A stretch of 64,000 bases of DNA from assembly GCA_964545895.1 (NCBI GenBank), contig CAZJHS010000002.1, positions 33,445 to 97,444 on the forward strand, in the 5' to 3' direction. Below are positions 7,971 through 18,498 of the stretch, piece after piece. The translations under genes were made by a program, and so were the position numbers. The stretch comes from UBA6183 sp964545895 (GTDB lineage: Bacteria; Bacteroidota; Bacteroidia; UKL13-3). Positions within the stretch are counted from its first letter, which is position 1; every line of letters starts with the position of its first letter. The notes below the pieces were generated by a model. The model saw only the letters and a list, made by a program, of their open reading frames with translations, had not been told where the DNA came from and searched no databases.

Positions 7971-8678
7971 ATGGAAAAGCCACATTTACTTATTGTAGAA
8001 GACGAAATAACTTTAGGAACTCTTTTAAAAGAAAATTTAAAAGCTAAAGGCTTTACTGTTAAACTGTGTAAAGATGGTGAAGAAGGTTGGCAAACATTTA
8101 AAACCGAACGTTTTGATTTATGCATTTTAGATGTGAACATGCCTAAAATGGATGGATTTGAATTGGCCAAAAACATACGCGAGAAAAATGATGTAGTGCC
8201 TGTTATTTTTTTAACAGCCAACTCTTCGCAAGAAGATAAAATAAAAGGATTTGATTTTGGTGCTGACGAATACATTACCAAGCCCTTTAATTTAGACGAG
8301 CTAGTGGCCCGCATGAAAGCCATTTTAAAACGCACCCAATACGCGCCACAACAAGTTGCCGCAACCGAGGAGAGTTACACCATTAGTACTATTGTGTTAG
8401 ATTTTACCAATCATAAACTATTGGTTAATGGCGAAGAAAAACGCATTAGCACAACCGAAGCGCAATTGCTAAAATTGTTTATTACCAACAAAAACAACTT
8501 GCTAACCCGCAATGCCATTTTACTTAATGTGTGGGGCCGCGATGATTACTATACCGCGCGTAATTTAGATGTATACATTAACAAGCTTAGAAAACTTATT
8601 AAAGCAGACGAAACCATAGAAATAGTGAATATTCACGGTTCTGGGTTTAAATTAGCAGAAAAAAATACTCCTGCTTAA
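7971..8678 (+). CDS. OmpR-family response regulator
   Basis: 235 residues from the ATG at 7971. The receiver domain (residues ~4-120) has the acidic pair Glu10/Asp11, phospho-acceptor Asp54 in LCILDVNMPKMDG, the conserved Thr in FLTAN and the Lys in YITKPF. A short linker leads to a C-terminal winged-helix Trans_reg_C domain (ISTTEAQLLKLF ... RNLDVYINKLRKLI). It acts as a DNA-binding transcription factor controlled by phosphorylation. The cognate kinase starts only three bases after its stop, so the pair is co-transcribed. Confidence 0.93.
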   Translation: MEKPHLLIVEDEITLGTLLKENLKAKGFTVKLCKDGEEGWQTFKTERFDLCILDVNMPKMDGFELAKNIREKNDVVPVIFLTANSSQEDKIKGFDFGADEYITKPFNLDELVARMKAILKRTQYAPQQVAATEESYTISTIVLDFTNHKLLVNGEEKRISTTEAQLLKLFITNKNNLLTRNAILLNVWGRDDYYTARNLDVYINKLRKLIKADETIEIVNIHGSGFKLAEKNTPA

Positions 8679-8681
8679 CCC

Positions 8682-10715
8682 GTGTTAAAAAAATATTTAG
8701 TTGGCATATTGTTGCTGTTTAGTTTTTGTGCAATTGCGCAACAACAGCAAATAGACAGTTTAACTGTTTTATACGATAATGCGCCCGAAAATAAGCAACA
8801 CGAACTTGGCATGCGCATAGCCAATTTGTATGCCAATGCCAACCCCAATAAGGCTATTGATTGGGCCTTACTCTCTATAAATAATACGCACAGCAGCTTA
8901 CAAGAGGCTCAAACAAAACAATTCTTAGGGTATCTTTATTTCAGAATTGGCAACCTAAACAAATCAATTGAGGCATACCGCCAAGCTTTACAAATTAGCA
9001 ACGATATAGGAAACGAACCCTTTAAAGCACAAGTGCAAAGTGCATTGGGTGGCACCTACTTTTTAGCGGGTAACCTTTCCGAATCGGCCAGTAACTATCT
9101 GCAAGCACTTCGTTTTTTTGAAGCCCAACAAGATAAAAATAGCATGGTTAGTGTATACATTGGCCTAGCTAACATTTACAATAAGCAAAACAATTTTGCA
9201 CAAGCTATTGAGTACAATTTAAAGGCTATCAATATTTATGAGGCCTCGAGTAATAAATTTAAAATCTTAATTGGATACGACCAAGTTGGTAATTTATACC
9301 AAAAACAAGGTAACTACGCCAAGGCTAACGAGTACTTACAACGAGCGCTAAAACTATATGTGGAGTTAAATAATTTAGCCGGTCAATCATCTTTACTGCT
9401 ACAAATAGGCTCCAATCAATTTGCAGCAAAACAATACAGCAAAGCGGTTGATAGTTATAATCAGTCTATAAAACTTTCAAAAAAACTAAACATGTTGCCT
9501 GTGCAGGCGGCCGCTTGCAATGGGTTAGCCCTAAGTTATGCCGAGCTTAAACTTTATGACAAGGCCATTGTAGCCGGACTTGAAGCTCAGCAAATTGCAC
9601 AAAAAGCAAGCTTAAAAATAGAATTGGAACAGGCGTATGAAACGTTATCAAAACTTTATAAAACTACCGAAAAACACGATAAAGCAACCACTTTCGAAAA
9701 CTTAAGTAAAGAGATTAAAGACTCGCTTTATAACGATAGCACGCTAAAACAACTGGCCGATTTACAGCTTAGGTTTGATGGAGAAAAAAACAAGCGTAAA
9801 ATTGAACTTCAAACCAAAGAGCAACAAGTATTAGCCTCGGAGTTATTGCGCGAAAAGCAAGTAAGAAATAGCATTGTTATTATACTTTTTGTTGTATTGC
9901 TTGGCTTAGCAGGCTTGGGCATTCTGTATATTCAAAATAAAAAAATAGCCAAAAACTTAAAACTACAAAAAATTGAATTGGAAGCTACTTCGGCTGCTAT
10001 TTTAAAACAGAAAGAAGAACTTGGTCAGTTAAACAATGTAAAGGATCGCTTTTTCTCTATCATTTCGCATGATTTAAGAAATAACCTAACCACCATGAAA
10101 CTGTATTTTGATTTGGTTTCGAACCCCGATTACGAACCAAGCGAAGACATGGAGGATATGACTAAACAAATATCATCATCTGTTGAAAATACGATTGACC
10201 TGTTAGAGAATTTATTGGTATGGGCACAAGCACAAATAAAGGGTGTTGATATCAACCCACAAAAACTTACCCTACAGCATTTAATTAAAGGAAATATTGA
10301 CTTATTGGCCGGAAATGCGCACACCAAAAACATTGAATTAAGTAGTGATATAAGTGCAGATTTGTGTGCATTTGCCGATGAAGACATGATTAATTTGGTG
10401 ATTAGAAACTTAATTTCGAACGCTATTAAATTTACACCCAAAGGCGGAAGTATTCGCATAACTGCGCATAACAACAACAACACGGTACAAATTAACATTA
10501 CCGATACTGGAGTTGGTATTAGTAAAGCTAACTTAGAAAAGCTATTTGTAAAAAACAGCAATCCTACCACATTAGGCACAGCCAACGAGAAAGGAACCGG
10601 ACTTGGCTTATTACTTTGTAAGGAATTTATAGAAAAAAATAATGGCTCAATAAGCGTTTCGAGTCAGCCAGAAAAAGGCAGCACATTTACCATAATTTTA
10701 CCAACTTGCGCATGA
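8682..10715 (+). CDS. TPR-sensor histidine kinase
   Basis: 677 residues starting at GTG 8682, which is immediately followed by a Sec signal peptide (MLKKYLVGILLLFSFCAIAQ). Residues ~40-345 are TPR repeats located in the periplasm. A membrane helix lies at ~397-417 and a short coiled coil at ~425-450. The kinase core has His463 in FFSIISHDLRNNL, the N box NLISNAIKFTP, G1 DTGVGI and G2 GTGLGLLL. It is a Bacteroidota-type TPR kinase, probably reading an envelope signal and phosphorylating the upstream regulator. Its stop overlaps the next start by four bases (ATGA). Confidence 0.92.
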   Translation: MLKKYLVGILLLFSFCAIAQQQQIDSLTVLYDNAPENKQHELGMRIANLYANANPNKAIDWALLSINNTHSSLQEAQTKQFLGYLYFRIGNLNKSIEAYRQALQISNDIGNEPFKAQVQSALGGTYFLAGNLSESASNYLQALRFFEAQQDKNSMVSVYIGLANIYNKQNNFAQAIEYNLKAINIYEASSNKFKILIGYDQVGNLYQKQGNYAKANEYLQRALKLYVELNNLAGQSSLLLQIGSNQFAAKQYSKAVDSYNQSIKLSKKLNMLPVQAAACNGLALSYAELKLYDKAIVAGLEAQQIAQKASLKIELEQAYETLSKLYKTTEKHDKATTFENLSKEIKDSLYNDSTLKQLADLQLRFDGEKNKRKIELQTKEQQVLASELLREKQVRNSIVIILFVVLLGLAGLGILYIQNKKIAKNLKLQKIELEATSAAILKQKEELGQLNNVKDRFFSIISHDLRNNLTTMKLYFDLVSNPDYEPSEDMEDMTKQISSSVENTIDLLENLLVWAQAQIKGVDINPQKLTLQHLIKGNIDLLAGNAHTKNIELSSDISADLCAFADEDMINLVIRNLISNAIKFTPKGGSIRITAHNNNNTVQINITDTGVGISKANLEKLFVKNSNPTTLGTANEKGTGLGLLLCKEFIEKNNGSISVSSQPEKGSTFTIILPTCA

Positions 10716-11617
10716 GTAAGTGGATTACTTTAGGCTGTTTAATTTTATTTTCGGTAGCCGTAAAAGCTCAAGATACGCTTGCACTGGCTAAGCAGCTTAT
10801 TGAGCAACAAAAGCTAAACGAAGCGGTAGTTTTATTAGATGAATTTAACAACAATCACACAGATAGTACTGCACTAATTTTAAGTGGAGAAACCTACTAC
10901 ATGTTAAATTTTTATGAGGTAGCCGCAGCGCGTTACACCAACGTTATCCAGTTATACCCAACGCATTTTTATGCCTTAAAAAAAAGAGCCATGAGTTACT
11001 ATATGGCTTCGCTTTTTAAACAAGCACAACCCGATTGGGAAAGGGTATGCAAATTTCAACCTAACGATAAATATAACTGGTACTTTTTGGCTTTAGTAAA
11101 CCAGCAATTGGTAAACGAATACGAGGCTATAAAATGTTGGTCGCAGGCCATAAAACAAGATTCGTTATTTGTTGATGCACTAACAGCCCGTGGCATTTTG
11201 TATTTAAAAACCAAGCAATACAAGTTTGCATTGGCTGATATTGATAGCGCTATTAAAATAACGCAGTTTAACGAAGTGTTATTTAGCCACAGAGCATTGG
11301 CCTTGCTTGGCTTAAAAAGATACAAGGAAGCTGAAATGATGTATGAACGTTTGCTAAAGCAAAACGAAAAAAACTACCATGCATGGTTTGGCCTTGGCAA
11401 TGTATACTTTGGGGCTACCAATTATAGCAAAGCACTTGATGCCTTTGATGTTTGTTTAGCGCTTAATCCAAATTTTGAAATTGGTTACTTTAAACGCGCA
11501 TTAACGCGCCTTGAATTAAATCAAGACCAAAAGGCTTGCCCAGATTTATTAAAAGCACACGAGTTGGGCTACCCCGATGCACTTTTCTACATCAAAAAAT
11601 ATTGTGGTGTAAACTAA
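10712..11617 (+). CDS. Exported TPR protein of the two-component operon
   Basis: 301 residues from ATG 10712, which overlaps the kinase stop (ATGA). A signal peptide (SKWITLGCLILFSVAVKAQ) is followed by about seven TPR units, for example ALKKRAMSYYMASLFKQAQ and AWFGLGNVYFGATNYSKAL. It is likely periplasmic. Translational coupling to the kinase and shared TPR content suggest that it takes part in signal input, perhaps by contacting the kinase's TPR domain. That is inference. A terminator ends the operon. Confidence 0.85.
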   Translation: MSKWITLGCLILFSVAVKAQDTLALAKQLIEQQKLNEAVVLLDEFNNNHTDSTALILSGETYYMLNFYEVAAARYTNVIQLYPTHFYALKKRAMSYYMASLFKQAQPDWERVCKFQPNDKYNWYFLALVNQQLVNEYEAIKCWSQAIKQDSLFVDALTARGILYLKTKQYKFALADIDSAIKITQFNEVLFSHRALALLGLKRYKEAEMMYERLLKQNEKNYHAWFGLGNVYFGATNYSKALDAFDVCLALNPNFEIGYFKRALTRLELNQDQKACPDLLKAHELGYPDALFYIKKYCGVN

Positions 11618-11621
11618 ATAA

Positions 11622-11656
11622 AAAAGGCGCCCCAAACTTGCTTCGGGACGCCTTTT
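11622..11656. terminator. Bidirectional terminator between the TPR gene and a T9SS gene
   Basis: AAAAGGCG (11622-11629) pairs with CGCCTTTT (11649-11656), with an inner CCC/GGG pairing. The tracts suit both strands, and two genes converge here. Confidence 0.85.
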
Positions 11657-11660
11657 GCTG

Positions 11661-14600
11661 TTATTCGGTAACTACTATTTTCCTTACCGATTCTGACTCA
11701 TCATCAATCTTTACTTTAATAAAATACACCCCTGGCTCTAAATCTTTAACTGATAGTTTAAGCTTGTTAGCGTAATAAACTTCTTGCTTCATACAACTCA
11801 CCCCTAAATAATTTACCACCTCTAATTGTACTTTTTGTGCCAATGGAATAACGGGTAAATCTAAGTTTAAGAAATCTGATACAGGATTAGGCCATACATT
11901 TACTTGCTTATCCAAATGATTAGCATTTTCAATAGCCACTGTTTGAGATTGACTTGTAGCACCACTATAATCAACCTGCACAATGCGGTAATATACAGTA
12001 CCAAAGTTTTTGGTAAATACGCCAATATCAGTGTACGAGTATGTAGCAATTGCATGCAACGTTCCAGCACCTTCTATCTCGCCTACTTCAACAAAATACT
12101 TACCATCAACCGAGCGTTGTACAATAAATTTGCTGTTGTTTAATTGTGAAGCAACTTGCCATTTTATTAAACCATTGCTTTGTGTTTGAACCGCTTTTAC
12201 CCACACCCAAGTTACTGGCACAGGTATAATATTTTGTTTTACAAAAACACCAGCATCAGCACCAATATCAACAGGACCAAAATTACTGCGTAATTGTCCA
12301 TCAAAATCCGTTGAAACAAAAGTAACGCCCCCATTGCCTTCAACCTTTGTAGGTGTAATAGCACTTATGTGTAAATCAACTGCAGCAGCATTACCGGTAG
12401 CATTTAAGTAAGGAATATTAGCACTATCGCTGTATTCGTCAAGGCTGGTAGCCACAAACCAATTTACCCTGTTGTTATAATCTGTTGAGCCAAGTTGAAA
12501 CAATCTTCCATTGTTACCAGAAGCCAAAAGCAAGTTATAGTTTGACACAATATTGTTAGCCGTATTTAGGCCCATAGCATAATGTTTACCACCCGATGTG
12601 GCATTGGTACGTAGGTTAGTAAAGATATTATTTTTCACCTCATCCAATCCATCGTTCGATTTTTTAAAGGCATACGTATTTACCAAACTTGTTCCGGCAA
12701 CTGTACCACCTATGTACACCGTATTGTGATAGATATTAGCATCGTAGCTGGTAATTTTATTAATACCAATAATAACATTAGCAGTGGCAACGCTTGCGCC
12801 TGTGTTATCAATACCAAGCCTTACCATGTTGTTGGTAGCATTAATAATTCCATCTTGCAAATAAATACCTGTAAGGCCCGAAGCCAGTGCAGTAGAATTA
12901 GTTTTAAAACTATGTACAAAATTGGCGTTTACATTAATAGCACTTCCGCTTGATGAAATTACATTTATACCTAATGCATTAACCGGAGAAGTTGTAGATA
13001 AAGTGCGTAACGTATGAATTACATTATTACTTATAGTTGCCGAACCTGAAGTAGTATTATAGTATAAACCCGTAACTGCAGTATTTCCGTTGCTTGATGG
13101 ATTACCTGATGATGAATAGATATTGTTGATTTGATTACCCGAAATTAAAGCAGCCGAATTGCTGGTAATTTGAATTCCTGATGCAAAGTTTTGTAAAGAA
13201 GTAGAAGCTCCAGAGTTAACCACATTGGCTACTATGTTATCGGTTACCGTTAAGTTACCCAAACCTGTTCCGCCTACCTGAATTCCTACTGCACTTTGTG
13301 CATACGAGCTATTAGGTGAGGCAGCGCGTAAAGCATTTGTAAAATTGGTATTGCCCACTGTATTGCCACTAATTTCCATGTTGGTTGATGTAGTGCCTAA
13401 AATACCAACAACCGAACAAGGATAGCTTGAGTTTACTCCAACTGCAGTTATTCCTGAAATTAGGTTGTTTTTAATTTTAACAACACCATTACCAATTGAT
13501 TTAATACCACAAGCCACAGGCGTAGTTGTATTTAATTGTGATAGCACATAAATGGATGGCGTTGCTGATGTGGGGTCTCCAATTATATTAGGAACTGTAT
13601 CGCCAACAAAGGCATTTCCGCCTTGTATGTATATACCAGTCCACGGGGTAGTTGATGAACCGGGCCAAAAGAAATTAGCAATTTTATTGCCTTGCACATT
13701 AATAGTTTGATTGGTAGTGCCGTAATAATAAATACCATAAAAATTACTCATGGTTGATGCGGGACCAATTTCAAACGTATTGCCTGTACAAGCAGTATCA
13801 GTACCACCAATGTAATTGTATTTTACATTGTGCGACCCACCTTGAAGATAGATGCCATAAAAACTGTAGCTGGTATAATTTGCATTAATAGGCGAAAAAT
13901 TATAGATATGATTACCAATAATATTTACCCTGTTATTTGTAGTGCCATACAAGTATATTCCCATACTGGTTGAACCTCCACCACCAATATTAAAAATTTT
14001 ATTGTTGATGATACTATTATCTGTAACTACAAAATTATTGTAGGCATACATTCTAATTCCATAAGTAGCCATCACATTTGAATCTCCTAACTCGCAATTT
14101 GAAATTACATTGTTATTAATAGAGGTTTGTGCGTATCCATAAATTTCGATAAACGAGTTAATGTTTGTAGCACCAAGAGCAGCTTTAACCTTTATGTAAT
14201 TTACAGTACAATTAGATGATGCACCGTAAGTAGCATTAAAATAAATACCAGCCGAATAGTTAGAAGTACGTACGGTAAGCTCACTTGTTGTGCCCACTCC
14301 ACCTGGTCTGCCATCAAGGGTAATTGATTTTGCTGAAGTGAATAAAAAAGTATTGATATAATTTAACGGAGGAAAAATTTCGATACCTGTTGCACCCGAT
14401 GCAGGGCGAATAGTTAACGGAGCTGCTGCTGAAGTTCCTAACGTATCACTTAAGTAAATTGGAAACCTTTCGTTTGCTGGTGTGTAACCATTTTGCAATT
14501 CAATAACCACGGCTCCACCTATTCCATAATTTTTAATCGAATCAAGTACAGATGTGATGGATGGTGCCATACTTGGAACCGTTATAACACCAGATATAGC

Positions 14601-15587
14601 ACCACTTTGTGTGGTAGCATTTCCTGTTGCTGGAGTAGAACTGTATGCACCTTCTGAGATGGCATATACCTGAAAGTAATAAGTTGTATTGGGAAATAAT
14701 CCGCCAACTACCAAACTAGCACTTGCCGAGTTTCCTGCATACGTAAAATTTAAGTTATCAATTGATTTGTATACTGCATACTTAACAGCACCAACAACTG
14801 GCGACCAATTTACGGTTAACGAAGTGGGGTTGATATTTGTAATATTTAAACTAGAAACATTACTTGGGGTTGGGGGTGTAAAAATATAGCTTTGACCTGT
14901 AGCTGGCTTAGTATTTAAGGTATTATACGATACAGCACTGCTTAACGTTGGTGAGTTTCCTGTTCCGTTTAAACTTAAATAACTTGTATTTCCATTACTA
15001 CTAATACCAATGGATGCAGATGGCGAGAACAAGTTGGCTGATTCTTGTTTATAAACAAACTCAATAACCCCAGTTGTTTCGTAAAACTTAGCCTGAAACG
15101 AAATAGCCGCATCGTTAGCAAACCAATTCCATTCGGCATTTTTCCATTGCGCAGTAAACACTCGATAAGGTGCTGTACCTGTGGTAACATAAGAAAACTC
15201 TGCACCCGACAAAGTATCCATATCTAAATTATCCCACAATGGTGCAATAAATGGCCTGTAAAAATTAGCTACAGTACCGCTAAAAGTATTGTTTGGCGCT
15301 GCCGCGGTGGGCAAAGCTGTTTGCGATAATGAAATAACTCCATTAGTTGAAGCATGAATATTATTAATAAGCGTGCCCATATACCAAAATTCAAATCCTA
15401 AAGGAACATTAGTAAACCAACCTTCGTCTAAATCGCCACCAGTAAGCGCGGGCACAGTAGCATTAGTTATTGGCGTATAAGATCCTTGACCACTGGTAAA
15501 CGTATAATTAGTTATTTGTTGTGCATTTACTGTACCGAAAAATAAGGTCATTAAAGCACCTAGTAATTTGTATTTTCTAAGAGTCAT
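11661..15587 (-). CDS. Large T9SS beta-helix / Fn3 surface protein
   Basis: 1308 residues from the ATG at 15587 (the TTG at 15596 lies in the promoter box). Order of parts: signal peptide MTLRKYKLLGALMTLFFGTVNA; a ~200-residue N-terminal domain; a fibronectin type III domain (~250-335, from SNVSSLNITNINPTSLTVNW); a long run of parallel beta-helix repeats (~350-1120) with many short GNxI, NNIxN and GIYxY units; and a C-terminal type A T9SS domain (WPNPVSDFLNL ... GVYFIKV). It is expected at the cell surface or released. Beta-helix repeats suggest adhesion or polysaccharide binding, but nothing shows enzyme activity. Confidence 0.85.
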   Translation of the reverse strand: MTLRKYKLLGALMTLFFGTVNAQQITNYTFTSGQGSYTPITNATVPALTGGDLDEGWFTNVPLGFEFWYMGTLINNIHASTNGVISLSQTALPTAAAPNNTFSGTVANFYRPFIAPLWDNLDMDTLSGAEFSYVTTGTAPYRVFTAQWKNAEWNWFANDAAISFQAKFYETTGVIEFVYKQESANLFSPSASIGISSNGNTSYLSLNGTGNSPTLSSAVSYNTLNTKPATGQSYIFTPPTPSNVSSLNITNINPTSLTVNWSPVVGAVKYAVYKSIDNLNFTYAGNSASASLVVGGLFPNTTYYFQVYAISEGAYSSTPATGNATTQSGAISGVITVPSMAPSITSVLDSIKNYGIGGAVVIELQNGYTPANERFPIYLSDTLGTSAAAPLTIRPASGATGIEIFPPLNYINTFLFTSAKSITLDGRPGGVGTTSELTVRTSNYSAGIYFNATYGASSNCTVNYIKVKAALGATNINSFIEIYGYAQTSINNNVISNCELGDSNVMATYGIRMYAYNNFVVTDNSIINNKIFNIGGGGSTSMGIYLYGTTNNRVNIIGNHIYNFSPINANYTSYSFYGIYLQGGSHNVKYNYIGGTDTACTGNTFEIGPASTMSNFYGIYYYGTTNQTINVQGNKIANFFWPGSSTTPWTGIYIQGGNAFVGDTVPNIIGDPTSATPSIYVLSQLNTTTPVACGIKSIGNGVVKIKNNLISGITAVGVNSSYPCSVVGILGTTSTNMEISGNTVGNTNFTNALRAASPNSSYAQSAVGIQVGGTGLGNLTVTDNIVANVVNSGASTSLQNFASGIQITSNSAALISGNQINNIYSSSGNPSSNGNTAVTGLYYNTTSGSATISNNVIHTLRTLSTTSPVNALGINVISSSGSAINVNANFVHSFKTNSTALASGLTGIYLQDGIINATNNMVRLGIDNTGASVATANVIIGINKITSYDANIYHNTVYIGGTVAGTSLVNTYAFKKSNDGLDEVKNNIFTNLRTNATSGGKHYAMGLNTANNIVSNYNLLLASGNNGRLFQLGSTDYNNRVNWFVATSLDEYSDSANIPYLNATGNAAAVDLHISAITPTKVEGNGGVTFVSTDFDGQLRSNFGPVDIGADAGVFVKQNIIPVPVTWVWVKAVQTQSNGLIKWQVASQLNNSKFIVQRSVDGKYFVEVGEIEGAGTLHAIATYSYTDIGVFTKNFGTVYYRIVQVDYSGATSQSQTVAIENANHLDKQVNVWPNPVSDFLNLDLPVIPLAQKVQLEVVNYLGVSCMKQEVYYANKLKLSVKDLEPGVYFIKVKIDDESESVRKIVVTE

Positions 15588-15593
15588 AATAAT

Positions 15594-15601
15594 CAAAAAT
15601 A
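15594..15601 (-). promoter_or_regulatory. -7 box (TATTTTTG) for the large T9SS gene
   Basis: Perfect TAnnTTTG match on the minus strand with six bases to the ATG at 15587, the same near-leaderless spacing as the Fic-HTH gene. Confidence 0.6.
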
Positions 15602-15677
15602 GGATTTATTTTGATTATTTATATTTAAAAGTATGTTAAAACTCTGATTATCATTTGTAAAAATACCCATCTTATTA

Positions 15678-15710
15678 TTTGTTCGGTTAAAAGGATAAAA
15701 GCTATCTTCG
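15678..15710 (+). promoter_or_regulatory. Promoter of sucA
   Basis: TTTG at 15678-15681 (-33) and TATCTTCG at 15703-15710 (-7, one mismatch), separated by 21 bases. The sucA ATG is 25 bases downstream. Confidence 0.55.
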
Positions 15711-15735
15711 CACCTAAAATTCTTAAGACAGAGTC

Positions 15736-18456
15736 ATGGATAAATTCTCTTACATTTCGAACGCTGATGTAAACGCTATTGAAGATTTATATCAACAATA
15801 TTTAGGTAACAACGAATCGGTAGATTTTGGCTGGAAAAAGTTTTTTGAAGGCTTTGAAATGGGCCAACAAAAATTTGATGGTAACACCAAAGGTGTTGCG
15901 TTAAGCCAAGATGCGTTAAAAGAAATAAATGTATTGAATTTAATTCAAGGATATCGTTCGCGCGGGCATTTGTTTACCAAAACCAATCCGGTACGCGAAC
16001 GCAGAAAATATGAACCTACCTTAGAAATTAAAAACTTTGGCTTAGAGCCTGCCGACTTAGACAAAACATTTAATGCAGGTGTTGAAGTAGGTTTAGGTGC
16101 TGCCAAACTAAAAGATATTATTGCATTGCTTGAGCAAACCTACTGCCAAAGTATTGGTGCCGAGTTTATGTATGTGCGCGAGCCTCGCAAAATTGATTGG
16201 TTAAAGAAAAAAATGGAATCGAGCCGCAATACACCAAATTGCAGCATTGATGAAAAACGCCATATACTTGGTAAACTTAACCAGGCTACCATTTTCGAAA
16301 ATTTTATTCATACCAAATTTGTTGGCCAAAAACGTTTCTCGCTTGAAGGGTTAGAAACATTAATTCCGGCATTAGATGCGGTAATTCAATATGGTGCTGA
16401 GTTAGGTGTTCAGGAGTTTGTATTAGGTATGGCTCATCGTGGCCGCCTAAATGTGTTGGCTAATATTTTAAATAAAACCTACGAGCAAATATTTAAAGAG
16501 TTTGAAGGTGATTCATTAGAAGAAGCATTATTTGAAGGTGATGTAAAATACCACTTGGGTTATGCAACCGAAATTACTACCACAAAAGGTAAAAAGGTTA
16601 ACTTAAGTTTATCGCCAAATCCATCGCACTTAGAAACCGTAGGACCAGTAGTAAAAGGTATTACACGTGCCAAGTTAGATAAAAAACACGAAGGTGAGAT
16701 TAGCAAAATTGCACCAATTTTAATTCATGGCGATGCATCTGTTGCAGGCCAAGGTGTAGTGTATGAAATGGTTCAAATGGCCGGTTTAAAAGCTTACAAC
16801 GTAGGTGGCTGTATGCACATTGTTACCAATAACCAAATTGGATTCACCACCAATTATTTAGATGCACGTACCAGTACTTATTGTACTGATGTAGCTAAAA
16901 CTACATTGAGCCCGGTATTTCATGTGAATGGTGATGATGTTGAAGCGGTAATTTTTACCGTAAAACTTGCCATGGAATATCGTCAGGAATTTAAAACAGA
17001 CGTATTTATTGATTTATTAGGCTACCGTAAATATGGCCACAACGAGGGTGATGAACCACGTTTTACCCAACCATTATTATACAAGGCTATTGCTACCCAT
17101 GCAAACCCACGCGAAATATACAATCAAAAATTATTGAGCGCAGGTAGCGTAGAAGCTGATTTAGCTAAGGAAATGGAAAAAGAATTCCGTGGCATGTTGC
17201 AACAAAAATTAGAAGCAGCAAAAGCCGCAGAGGTTTCTAAAGTACAATCGTTTATTGCTTCAACTTGGGATGGTTTTCACGGTGCAACCGATAAAGATTT
17301 TGATACGCAACCTAAAACTGCCGTTGATAAAAAATTGTTTTTAGGATTAGCCGAAAAAATAACCAGCATACCAGAAGGTTTTAAAGCATTTAGCAAAGTA
17401 GAAAAACTGTTTAACGATCGTAGAAATATGATTAAAAACGACAACTACGATTGGGCTATGGGCGAGTTAATGGCTTATGCTACACTTAGCAACGAAGGCC
17501 ATGCAGTACGTATGACAGGACAAGATGTAGAACGCGGAACTTTCTCTCACCGTCATGCTATTATTAAACAAGAAGACAGCGAATTATCACACAATATTTT
17601 TGATAGTTTAGGTGCTGATAAAAAAGCTAATGTAGAGTTTTACAACTCTCTTTTATCTGAGTACGCTGTATTAGGTTTTGAGTACGGATTTAGTATGCTT
17701 ACGCCAAATGATTTAACCATTTGGGAAGCTCAGTTTGGTGATTTTGCCAACGGTGCACAAATTGTAATTGATCAATATATTAGTAGTGCCGAAGCCAAAT
17801 GGAAAACATACAGTGGCTTGGTAATGATGTTACCACACGGATATGAAGGCCAAGGACCTGAGCATTCATCGGCACGTTTAGAGCGCTTTTTACAGCTTTG
17901 TGCGAATTGGAATATACAAGTATGTAATATTACTACACCTGCTAATTACTTCCACGCATTACGCAGACAGTTGCATAGAGATACAAGATTACCATTAGTG
18001 GTAATGACTCCAAAAAGTTTACTACGCCACGCAGCTTGCGTAAGTAAGTTAGAAGATTTTACCAAAGGCGGATTCCAACAACTTATTGATGATAGCAGCG
18101 TAAAAGCAAAAGATGTAAAACGTGTATTATTCTGCACAGGTAAAATTTACTTTGATTTGTTGGAGCGTCAACAAAAAGAAAACAGAAAAGATGTTGCCAT
18201 TGTGCGTTTAGAACAAATTTATCCGATGCCTGAAAAAGAAATGGATGAGGTATTTGCTAAATATACCAATGCCGATTTCTGCTGGGTACAAGAAGAGCCT
18301 AAAAACATGGGCAGCTGGACTTACTTATTGCGCAGAGAAGAAAACTACAAATTGAAGTTAATCTCGCGCAAAGCAAGTGCTTCGCCTGCTACAGGGTTTA
18401 GTAAAGTACACGCCAAAGAACAACAACAAATAGTTGACGATGCATTTAACATTTAA
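15736..18456 (+). CDS. sucA: 2-oxoglutarate dehydrogenase E1 component
   Basis: 906 residues, near the usual ~930. It catalyses thiamine-diphosphate-dependent decarboxylation of 2-oxoglutarate in the TCA cycle. The N-terminal segment NADVNAIEDLYQQYLGN is the E2-binding region. GMAHRGRLNVLANI, HLGYATE, SPNPSHLE and the ThDP-binding span GDASVAGQGVVYE ... NNQIGFTT are family signatures. C-terminal blocks GTFSHRH, EAQFGDF and MLPHGYEGQGPEHSSARLERFLQ are also diagnostic. The E2 gene (sucB) is not adjacent: a terminator follows directly and the next gene is unrelated. Confidence 0.97.
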   Translation: MDKFSYISNADVNAIEDLYQQYLGNNESVDFGWKKFFEGFEMGQQKFDGNTKGVALSQDALKEINVLNLIQGYRSRGHLFTKTNPVRERRKYEPTLEIKNFGLEPADLDKTFNAGVEVGLGAAKLKDIIALLEQTYCQSIGAEFMYVREPRKIDWLKKKMESSRNTPNCSIDEKRHILGKLNQATIFENFIHTKFVGQKRFSLEGLETLIPALDAVIQYGAELGVQEFVLGMAHRGRLNVLANILNKTYEQIFKEFEGDSLEEALFEGDVKYHLGYATEITTTKGKKVNLSLSPNPSHLETVGPVVKGITRAKLDKKHEGEISKIAPILIHGDASVAGQGVVYEMVQMAGLKAYNVGGCMHIVTNNQIGFTTNYLDARTSTYCTDVAKTTLSPVFHVNGDDVEAVIFTVKLAMEYRQEFKTDVFIDLLGYRKYGHNEGDEPRFTQPLLYKAIATHANPREIYNQKLLSAGSVEADLAKEMEKEFRGMLQQKLEAAKAAEVSKVQSFIASTWDGFHGATDKDFDTQPKTAVDKKLFLGLAEKITSIPEGFKAFSKVEKLFNDRRNMIKNDNYDWAMGELMAYATLSNEGHAVRMTGQDVERGTFSHRHAIIKQEDSELSHNIFDSLGADKKANVEFYNSLLSEYAVLGFEYGFSMLTPNDLTIWEAQFGDFANGAQIVIDQYISSAEAKWKTYSGLVMMLPHGYEGQGPEHSSARLERFLQLCANWNIQVCNITTPANYFHALRRQLHRDTRLPLVVMTPKSLLRHAACVSKLEDFTKGGFQQLIDDSSVKAKDVKRVLFCTGKIYFDLLERQQKENRKDVAIVRLEQIYPMPEKEMDEVFAKYTNADFCWVQEEPKNMGSWTYLLRREENYKLKLISRKASASPATGFSKVHAKEQQQIVDDAFNI

Positions 18457-18465
18457 TTAATATAC

Positions 18466-18494
18466 AACGGAGGTTAATAGCCTCCGTTTTTTTT
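18466..18494 (+). terminator. sucA terminator abutting the next start codon
   Basis: AACGGAGG (18466-18473) pairs with CCTCCGTT (18481-18488), followed by an eight-T tract. The next ATG is only four bases beyond the tract. Confidence 0.88.
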
Positions 18495-18498
18495 GCTC

